Assembly: GCA_002422285.1 (NCBI GenBank)
Contig: DIUF01000109.1
Span: 1-18,213, forward strand
Reading direction: 5' to 3'
Length of the DNA stretch: 18,213 bases
Source of the DNA: Flavobacteriales bacterium UBA6165
Lineage (GTDB): Bacteria > Bacteroidota > Bacteroidia > Flavobacteriales_D > Crocinitomicaceae
The notes beneath the pieces are model-generated. The model was not told where the DNA came from, made no database searches, and saw only the letters and a program-made list of their open reading frames with translations. Position numbers and translations under genes: made by a program. Every line of letters starts with the position of its first letter. The first letter of the stretch is position 1. Below, piece by piece: positions 14,501 to 18,213 of the stretch.

Positions 14501-14639
14501 CTCGTGCTGCACTGAATTGTTGCTTTAAAAACAGATCTTCTGCTTTATAAAACAAAGCATTGGTGTGCTCATATTTCTCGCTATTCTGTCCAAAGACAAT
14601 CAGCGGTAAGAATAAAATCAGAATTAGTTTAACTCTCAT
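11571..14639 (-). CDS. Large secreted TPR-repeat protein (1022 residues)
   Basis: This is a periplasmic protein built almost entirely of tetratricopeptide-like helical repeats; its function is not established. A signal peptide (MRVKLILILFLPLIVFGQ) has no lipobox cysteine, so it is not a lipoprotein. Repeats run from about residue 25 to 990, with many recognisable units such as AEYHFKLGYAYFRKDEFKKA, YHARGEYEKVIEF, DSYYRLGDYEKAVPYL, NYNMGYAHFHAEQYAQAIGA and YELGNNYLRMNNFAKAEEYF. The first repeats resemble BamD/YbgF-type TPRs. The adjacent gene encodes an outer-membrane barrel, so this protein may be its periplasmic partner. The ATG at 14639-14637 is preceded by a consensus promoter. Confidence 0.88.
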   Translation of the reverse strand: MRVKLILILFLPLIVFGQNSEKYEHTNALFYKAEDLFLKQQFSAAREGFTRYLREPGEKTPSFIVKARYYEAVAALELQHDDAMRMLMLFLEDYPESKYRWDIYFRIARQNFNRNQFKEVIEWLEKIPLTEVNSGDKAEYHFKLGYAYFRKDEFKKAKKHFFDAKDLESQYAAPATYYYAHICYQDKEYDTALEHFKKIKDVPGFDKLVPYYIAQIYHARGEYEKVIEFAPALLEKNADKNQAELNQIIGDSYYRLGDYEKAVPYLLAYNKGANTTREDDYQLGFSLMKTGDCAQAVKYFEKVGRKNDELGQTALYHTGGCYLAMNNLLSARAAFEQASKMSFNEKIEEDALFQTALLSYELNLNPFDEAIKYFELYIEKYPSSYRRRVVYEYLVNVYMSTKNYDKAMQSIEKLDPPSTRMKTAYQFLAYNRGIELYTNGKFTESIEALQLVAKYPMDNDLVAKSRYWIADARFQLKQYASAISAYQFFLSNSNNTNHRDLRAEANYNMGYAHFHAEQYAQAIGAFKAYVDLAPVDAKRKISDANLRIADCYFMTSANNNSANFEAIAYYQRVIDARQGMEDRALYYQAKCFGFLDQRDKQVAALNKLLNEHPNSSYVAKSIFEAGVARRLQGNFSQSNTFFERILTEFPNNNLVKDALYELGNNYLRMNNFAKAEEYFNRLLKDYGKDEKVCRYAATKLIDVYVAAGTTNKITQLQQKYPCAGITAGQQDSLLFNLAYDSYSNSNFNQAIVQFQDYLSAFPNGIFKDYSNFLIAESYFSLSQMSNAYPFYVKVINGNNTMYHEVSLLRAANFEYETQKYADAIVHYERLLTIGSNPSRIYGAQLGLMRCYFLLENWNGSLNAANLVFNNTLSQSAEKLEARFCRGISFRRTGKYNDAIPDLDFVAKNGKNQMAVQSRFTIAEIYFLQNDFKKSEQEIREMLKMRPAYDYWTAKAILLQARNFMKTGDLFQAESALNSVTNNYMNQNDGILAEADEIRQELEALKSAPKNIQDNNRIIEIND

Positions 14640-14670
14640 GAAGCTATAACTTTAGTGAAAAAATTAGTTA

Positions 14671-14699
14671 CAAAGATACGACCAGACATTAATTGCCAA
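14671..14699 (-). promoter_or_regulatory. Promoter of the TPR-barrel operon
   Basis: On the minus strand TTG (14699-14697), an 18-nt spacer and TATCTTTG (14678-14671) match the Bacteroidota consensus; the ATG follows 31 nt later. The divergent ftsE start lies less than 150 bp away. Confidence 0.78.
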
Positions 14700-14769
14700 C
14701 CAACAAGTTTTGAACCATAAATTGTTGAGATTATTATATTTTGTGATTCGTTTGCTTGATGATGAGGTT

Positions 14770-14777
14770 TACTTTCG
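14770..14777 (+). promoter_or_regulatory. Possible -7 box of ftsE
   Basis: TACTTTCG matches TAnnTTTG at all but one fixed position and lies 4 nt before the GTG start at 14782. The nearest upstream TTG is at a poor distance (15 nt), so this is tentative. Confidence 0.35.
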
Positions 14778-14781
14778 TATC

Positions 14782-15501
14782 GTGGAAAAATCTAAGGCAA
14801 TTATCGCTGCTGAGCACGTGAGAATCTCACAAGGGGAACAAACTGTCCTGTTTGACGTCAACTTTTCTGTTGACCCTGGGCAGTTCGTCTTTCTAATAGG
14901 TAAGACAGGCTCTGGAAAAAGTAGTTTGCTGAAAATGTTGTATGGTGAATTATCGCCAGAAGATGGCTCAGCTCATGTGGTTGGCTTTGATTTGAATAAG
15001 CTAAAATCGCAACAAGTACCTTTTTTGCGCAGAAAAATTGGAATCGTTTTTCAGGATTTTCAATTGCTGATGGACCGCTCTGTTATGGAAAATTTACTTT
15101 TTGTGCTTCGGGCTACAGGTTGGAAGAAGAAACGTGAAATGGTTGCTCGTGGTCTCGAGGTTTTAGATTTGGTTGGCTTGAAAGAAAGTGCCTACAAAAT
15201 GCCACATCAATTGTCGGGCGGTGAACAGCAGCGCGTGGTGATTGCCCGAGCTTTGTTAAACAATCCAGAGTTGATTTTGGCTGATGAACCTACGGGAAAT
15301 CTTGATCCAGAAACATCTAAGGAAATTATGAGACTTTTAATGGCCATTGCTATGGAGGGTACCGCTGTTTTGATGGCTACACACGATTTTACACTTTTCG
15401 AGCATTTCAATGGACGTGTTTTGAAAGTAGAAAATAACCAGGTAGAAGAATTGAGTGCTTTGGGCAATTTTAATCCATTCAACGACCAAAATTTGATGTA
15501 G
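14782..15501 (+). CDS. ftsE: Cell-division ABC transporter ATP-binding protein FtsE
   Basis: FtsE is the ATPase that, with FtsX, controls peptidoglycan hydrolysis at the septum. From the GTG at 14782 it has 239 residues. Walker A is at 40-47 (GKTGSGKS), the ABC signature is LSGGEQQR, and Walker B is LILADEPTG followed by NLDP; the switch histidine is in ATHDF. The frame is open back to a TTG at 14710, but that would add 24 unrelated residues (LLYFVIRLLDDEVYF) and include the candidate -7 box, so GTG is preferred; this choice is moderate. FtsX begins 2 nt after the stop. Confidence 0.92.
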   Translation: MEKSKAIIAAEHVRISQGEQTVLFDVNFSVDPGQFVFLIGKTGSGKSSLLKMLYGELSPEDGSAHVVGFDLNKLKSQQVPFLRRKIGIVFQDFQLLMDRSVMENLLFVLRATGWKKKREMVARGLEVLDLVGLKESAYKMPHQLSGGEQQRVVIARALLNNPELILADEPTGNLDPETSKEIMRLLMAIAMEGTAVLMATHDFTLFEHFNGRVLKVENNQVEELSALGNFNPFNDQNLM

Positions 15502-15503
15502 TG

Positions 15504-16406
15504 ATGGCAAAGTTGAAAAGAAGAAATAGCAGCCGAGGCATACAAACAAGTTTTGTGTCAATCATAGTCACTGTTGCTCTGATGTTGACCTTATTGGGGT
15601 TAGTAATTACCATCGTATTAGGTGTCGACGGATTGAAAACCAAAGTGAAAGAACAAATCCAAATTGATCTGTTTTTTGATGCAACGCTCAATGCTGACGA
15701 TATCAAACAAATTGCAGAGGACGTTCGCGTTATTGAAGGCATTAGTCGAGCAGAATTTGTTTCGCCTGAACGGGCATGGGAAGAGTTTCAAAAAATTTCA
15801 ATGGATTCGAAAGATTCAACTTCTCGTGTAGACCTGAGCTTATTAGATGATGTTATTCCAATCCCACCTAGCGTGAGTTTAAGTCCAACAGAAGAATTTG
15901 CATCATTGCAACGTTTGGAACAGTTGGAGCGCGATTTGCGTCACCGCTACCCGCAGTTGGAAGAATTCAATTACAGTGAAGACATGTTGAACGACGTGAA
16001 CTTGGGCTTCGATAAGTTGATTTATCTGATTTTGTTGATTGCTGTTTTGTTGTTGATTATCACTTTTGCTTTGATTAACAATACCATACGATTGGCTTTG
16101 TATTCACAGCGCTTTATTATCAAAACCCAGCAATTGGTGGGCGCTACAAGCGGTTTTATACGTAAGCCATTCCTGGCTATGGCCATTGTGCAAGGTTTTA
16201 TCGCTGCAATTTTTGCTATGGCTTTGCTATTCGGAATATTGTATATGGTCAACAACTACCTCATAGATATTTCTCCGCTTATTGATTTTGTGATGATGCT
16301 CAAATTGCTCGGCGCAGTAATTTTATTGGGTATTTTGATTTGCCTTTTCGCCACCAATGTGGCTTTGAGTAAATATTTGCGCATGAGATTGGACGATTTA
16401 TATTAA
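15504..16406 (+). CDS. ftsX: Cell-division permease-like protein FtsX
   Basis: FtsX is the membrane partner of FtsE; ATP hydrolysis is relayed through it to periplasmic murein hydrolases or their activators. The 300 residues show the expected layout: a basic cytoplasmic N-terminus, TM1 (about 17-40), a periplasmic domain (about 41-170), TM2 (about 172-192), TM3 (about 223-248) and TM4 (about 265-287). The start is ATG 15504; a GTG codon directly before it (15501) would overlap the ftsE stop by one base. The hydrolase it controls is not in the window. Confidence 0.92.
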   Translation: MAKLKRRNSSRGIQTSFVSIIVTVALMLTLLGLVITIVLGVDGLKTKVKEQIQIDLFFDATLNADDIKQIAEDVRVIEGISRAEFVSPERAWEEFQKISMDSKDSTSRVDLSLLDDVIPIPPSVSLSPTEEFASLQRLEQLERDLRHRYPQLEEFNYSEDMLNDVNLGFDKLIYLILLIAVLLLIITFALINNTIRLALYSQRFIIKTQQLVGATSGFIRKPFLAMAIVQGFIAAIFAMALLFGILYMVNNYLIDISPLIDFVMMLKLLGAVILLGILICLFATNVALSKYLRMRLDDLY

Positions 16407-16433
16407 CTTCGCCAACATAAACGGAGCTCGTAT

Positions 16434-16688
16434 ATGGAAAACAAAAGTTCAATTCCTTTCGGTTTAGGGAAAGAAAATTACAAATGGTTGCTCATCGGAT
16501 TGGCAATCAATATCCTTGGTTTTATTTTGATGATTGGTGGTGGTTCGGCTGATAAAACTCAGTTTTTGCCCGAAGAAATTTTCAGTCATCGTCGTATAAC
16601 TTTGGCTCCAGCTTTGGTTGTTTTGGGATACATCGTTATTTTGTATGCCATCATGAAAAAGAGCAAATCAGCTCCAAAAGAAGACTAA
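16434..16688 (+). CDS. DUF3098 small membrane protein
   Basis: This is an 84-residue membrane protein of unknown function. Two hydrophobic helices (about 17-36, WLLIGLAINILGFILMIGG, and about 57-73, ALVVLGYIVILYAI) flank a short loop with EEIFSHRRITLAP; the tail is Lys-rich. I recognise it as DUF3098 from the pattern and from its place between ftsX and uppP, which recurs in Bacteroidota. The conserved context suggests a link with FtsEX or undecaprenyl recycling, without proof. It lies 27 nt after ftsX and 3 nt before uppP. Confidence 0.78.
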   Translation: MENKSSIPFGLGKENYKWLLIGLAINILGFILMIGGGSADKTQFLPEEIFSHRRITLAPALVVLGYIVILYAIMKKSKSAPKED

Positions 16689-16691
16689 ATC

Positions 16692-17504
16692 ATGACTGTT
16701 CTTGACGCGCTTATCCTTGGATTAATTCAAGGATTGACTGAGTTTTTGCCTGTGAGCAGTTCTGGACATTTGTTTTTGGGACAAGTGTTGCTCGGTGTAA
16801 AAGGGAATGAAGGTTTTCTATTCACAATTGTGGTTCATTTTGCTACTGCATTGAGCACCATTGTCGTTTTCCGAAAAGACATCACCAAAATTCTTGTTGA
16901 CCTATTGAAATTCAAGTTGAATTCTGGCACGCGTTTTTCGTTTTTGGTCTTGATTTCTATGATTCCTGCGGTGATTGTTGGACTTAAACTAGAAGACGCC
17001 ATTGATGGAATAACCTCTGGTGACAATCAACAAACAGGATTGATTGTTGTTGGATTGTGTCTCCTTGTGACCGCAGGATTGCTTTATTTTTCCCACAAAC
17101 GCAGTCAAGGTAAAAGCGAAGTCGGCGTAAAACATGCTTTTGTTGTTGGAGTCGCACAAGCCATTGCAACTTTGCCTGGTATTTCGCGCTCGGGAGCAAC
17201 AATAGCCACGGGTTTAATCACAGGATTATCTCGTGAAAATGCAGCCCGATTTTCTTTTCTTATGGTGATTCCAGTTATTTTTGGTGTCATGGCTAAGAAA
17301 ACGCTTGATGTACTGCAAGGCGATGAAGTTGTTGGAGATGCCTCATTTTTACCCTTGATAGTTGGCTTTTTTGCGGCGTTTCTATCGGGTTGGTTGGCTT
17401 GTCGCTGGATGATCAGTATAGTAAAGAAAGCCAAGCTGAGTTATTTTGCCATTTACTGTTTGGTGGTGGGATTGATTTCGCTTGGAGCGGCAGTTGTCGC
17501 TTAA
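16692..17504 (+). CDS. uppP: Undecaprenyl-diphosphatase (BacA type)
   Basis: UppP dephosphorylates undecaprenyl diphosphate at the membrane, returning the lipid carrier for peptidoglycan and other envelope polymers; overexpression of such enzymes gives bacitracin tolerance. The 270 residues are mostly transmembrane. Both active-site motifs are intact: QGLTEFLPVSSSGH at 13-26 (with E17) and PGISRSGATI from residue 162 (with R166). It is 3 nt after the DUF3098 gene and 12 nt before truB, clearly within one operon. Confidence 0.95.
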   Translation: MTVLDALILGLIQGLTEFLPVSSSGHLFLGQVLLGVKGNEGFLFTIVVHFATALSTIVVFRKDITKILVDLLKFKLNSGTRFSFLVLISMIPAVIVGLKLEDAIDGITSGDNQQTGLIVVGLCLLVTAGLLYFSHKRSQGKSEVGVKHAFVVGVAQAIATLPGISRSGATIATGLITGLSRENAARFSFLMVIPVIFGVMAKKTLDVLQGDEVVGDASFLPLIVGFFAAFLSGWLACRWMISIVKKAKLSYFAIYCLVVGLISLGAAVVA

Positions 17505-17516
17505 TAATTAAGTAAA

Positions 17517-18203
17517 ATGAACTACCTCGAAGGCGAAATTCTTTTAATCGACAAACCTTATCGTTGGACCTCTTTCGATGTGGTGAATAAAATCCGTTGG
17601 GCTTTGAAACAGAAGCTAGGTGTGAAAAACATCAAGGTGGGTCATGCAGGCACATTGGATCCTTTGGCCACGGGTTTGCTCATCATCTGCACTGGAAAAG
17701 CAACCAAACAGATTGAACAATTCATGGGTGCGGAGAAGGAATATACAGGCACCATCCTCTTGGGTAAAAGTACGCCATCTTACGACTTAGAAACGGAATT
17801 CAACAAAGAAGCGCCAACTGAGCATATCACAGCTGAAATGTTGGAAGTAGCGCGTTTGACTTTCATTGGCGAACAATTGCAAACTCCGCCTATTTTTTCA
17901 GCCAAAAAGATCGATGGCAAACGCGCTTATGATATGGCTCGCGAAGGCAAAACACCAGAAATGCGACAAAATTTGGTTAACATCCGAGAATTTGACATTG
18001 ACGCAACGCAATTCCCAGAGGTTCATTTTAGAATTTCATGCTCAAAAGGAACATACATCCGAAGCATTGCGCATGATTTTGGTGTGAAACTTTTCTCTTT
18101 GGGTACGTTGATAGCTTTGCGTCGCACACGAATTGGCGAGTTTCAGGTTGAGAATGCCAAACAAGCCGAGGGAATTCAGAATGATATTTTGGGAGTCCAA
18201 TAA
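17517..18203 (+). CDS. truB: tRNA pseudouridine-55 synthase
   Basis: TruB isomerises U55 in the T-loop of tRNAs. The 228 residues contain the catalytic motif GHAGTLDPLATG with D48, the KEYTG strand, and FSAKKIDGKRAYDMAREG, as well as RISCSKGTYIRSIAHDFG. It is shorter than E. coli TruB (314 residues) because the C-terminal extension is absent, which is usual for this group. ATG 17517 starts just before the first conserved strand (EGEILLIDKP). It is the last complete gene; only 10 nt follow. Confidence 0.96.
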   Translation: MNYLEGEILLIDKPYRWTSFDVVNKIRWALKQKLGVKNIKVGHAGTLDPLATGLLIICTGKATKQIEQFMGAEKEYTGTILLGKSTPSYDLETEFNKEAPTEHITAEMLEVARLTFIGEQLQTPPIFSAKKIDGKRAYDMAREGKTPEMRQNLVNIREFDIDATQFPEVHFRISCSKGTYIRSIAHDFGVKLFSLGTLIALRRTRIGEFQVENAKQAEGIQNDILGVQ

Positions 18204-18213
18204 AGATTCTTTT

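Overview
The window looks like a chromosomal segment of a Bacteroidota bacterium, most likely Flavobacteriales; family rank cannot be fixed from the sequence, though a Crocinitomicaceae/Cryomorphaceae-like member would fit. The reasons are moderate-to-low GC, promoters of the Bacteroidota type (TTG, a 17-23 nt spacer, then TAnnTTTG) without clear Shine-Dalgarno sites, a TonB receptor with an N-terminal carboxypeptidase-regulatory-like domain, the lineage-restricted families DUF4271 and DUF3098, and the order ftsE-ftsX-DUF3098-uppP-truB divergent from a TPR/outer-membrane-barrel gene pair.

Layout. Positions 1-754 (-) hold the N-terminal part of a TonB-dependent receptor. It is divergent from a DtxR/MntR-type metal regulator (1038-1691, +). 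Between them lie a Bacteroidota promoter with a DtxR-like dyad in its spacer and a 173-bp hairpin element resembling a MITE. A repeat-filled spacer (1692-2030) leads to a YefM/YoeB toxin-antitoxin operon (2079-2581). Next come four minus-strand genes: LD-carboxypeptidase, EamA permease, ArsC/Spx-family protein and a glutaryl-CoA dehydrogenase-like enzyme (2665-6421). Divergent from these is a plus-strand heme group: DUF4271, hemD and hemH (6538-9060), followed by efp with its own promoter and a clear terminator. Minus-strand genes 9845-14639 encode a 1022-residue periplasmic TPR protein and an outer-membrane barrel protein. Divergent from them is the cell-envelope operon ftsE-ftsX-DUF3098-uppP-truB (14782-18203).

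How the genes work together. The regulator and the receptor look like a metal-uptake unit. hemD and hemH supply two steps of heme synthesis. FtsEX and UppP serve cell-wall turnover and lipid-carrier recycling. The TPR/barrel pair is an uncharacterised envelope module that shares a divergent promoter region with ftsEX. The rest is mostly ordinary core genome.

The less ordinary signals lie between the genes. Three heptamer arrays start at the 3' ends of minus-strand genes in the same orientation. There are two long hairpin elements. A metal-regulator operator is embedded in a promoter. Several -7 boxes lie only 4-5 nt before the start codon, suggesting leaderless mRNAs. No tRNA, rRNA, CRISPR array, prophage or complete insertion sequence was seen.
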